This document shows, piece by piece, positions 63,992-64,000 of a DNA stretch of 64,000 nt (positions within the stretch are counted from its first letter, which is position 1; each line of letters opens with the position of its first letter). The DNA comes from Pseudobacteriovorax sp. Lineage in GTDB: Bacteria; Bdellovibrionota_B; Oligoflexia; Oligoflexales; Oligoflexaceae. The notes beneath the pieces are model-generated. The model worked only from the letters and a program-made list of their open reading frames with translations, made no database searches and was not told the DNA's origin. The stretch spans positions 31,734 through 95,733 of the forward strand of contig JABSRP010000032.1 of assembly GCA_013215145.1 (NCBI GenBank), written 5' to 3'. A program made the translations under genes and the position numbers.

Positions 63992-64000
63992 ATGGCAAAG
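63992..64000 (+). CDS. 5' end of a gene cut by the window edge
   Basis: ATGGCAAAG (Met-Ala-Lys) follows TTTTGGAGGACATTCCAC, in which GGAGG is 8 nt from the ATG. The strong site marks a real start; Met-Ala-Lys is common for translation factors and chaperones, but the product cannot be named from three codons. Confidence 0.6.

Noticed and set aside
63598..63993. Two weak frames near the right edge (forward 70 aa, reverse 76 aa)
   Set aside because: No ribosome-binding site, no coding character, and the reverse frame begins inside the real start region of the edge gene.

Overview
The window looks like chromosome of a Gram-negative, AT-leaning member of the Bdellovibrionota/Oligoflexia. This is inferred from gene content and not from any search. 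The signs are many small lipoproteins with their own lipoboxes, FN3-repeat lipoproteins ending in a DUF1566-like module, a TIGR02147/DUF4423 regulator pair, 7TMR-DISM sensors with CheA-like kinase ends, frequent TTG starts and the bacterial code (TGA as a normal stop). No rRNA, tRNA, CRISPR array or complete insertion sequence was seen.

Layout. 0-5.7 kb: the end of an unknown gene, then a 1708-residue beta-rich protein with a fascin-like C-terminus. 6-13 kb: a DUF5700-like metallopeptidase lipoprotein, a CHMI-type tautomerase, a DUF427 protein, a two-subunit DUF4212/SSS carboxylate symporter, and a convergent acyl-CoA synthetase behind a shared terminator. 13-25.5 kb: surface or periplasmic proteins (LRR lipoprotein, DUF6624 protein, TSP1-like lipoprotein), a TIGR02147 regulator pair, a 7TMR-DISM/CheA-like sensor and an FMO-like flavoprotein. 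25.6-28 kb: an HTH-ATPase-DUF4325 regulator behind a 21-bp direct-repeat array, and a YghU-type GST. 28-43 kb: an envelope-oriented set with two M3B oligoendopeptidases, a hydrolase, a beta-propeller and three proteins that share an apparently undescribed helical domain. 43-51 kb: VOC protein, orphan NrsF-like anti-sigma protein, purine-type deaminase, PaiB, SGNH hydrolase, then a LysR-SDR-azoreductase-DOPA dioxygenase cluster whose SDR carries an in-frame stop in its Rossmann loop. 51-54 kb: a 1058-residue FN3 lipoprotein.

54.4-63.4 kb is the most striking part. Seven same-strand genes encode a HAMP/PAS/Hpt/CheA-like kinase, a TPR lipoprotein, a secreted barrel-like protein, a membrane protein that joins a FliF-like periplasmic end and one TM helix to FliG-like cytoplasmic domains, a MotA-like protein, a MotB-like protein and a FecR-domain protein. 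Together they look like a compact ion-driven motor made of a stator plus a one-piece rotor, with its own sensor, and no other flagellar genes nearby.

Several gaps (8.5, 38.4, 43.4 and 45.4 kb) hold open frames with coding character but a frameshift, a stop or no good start. They are read here as decayed or very small genes, with modest confidence.
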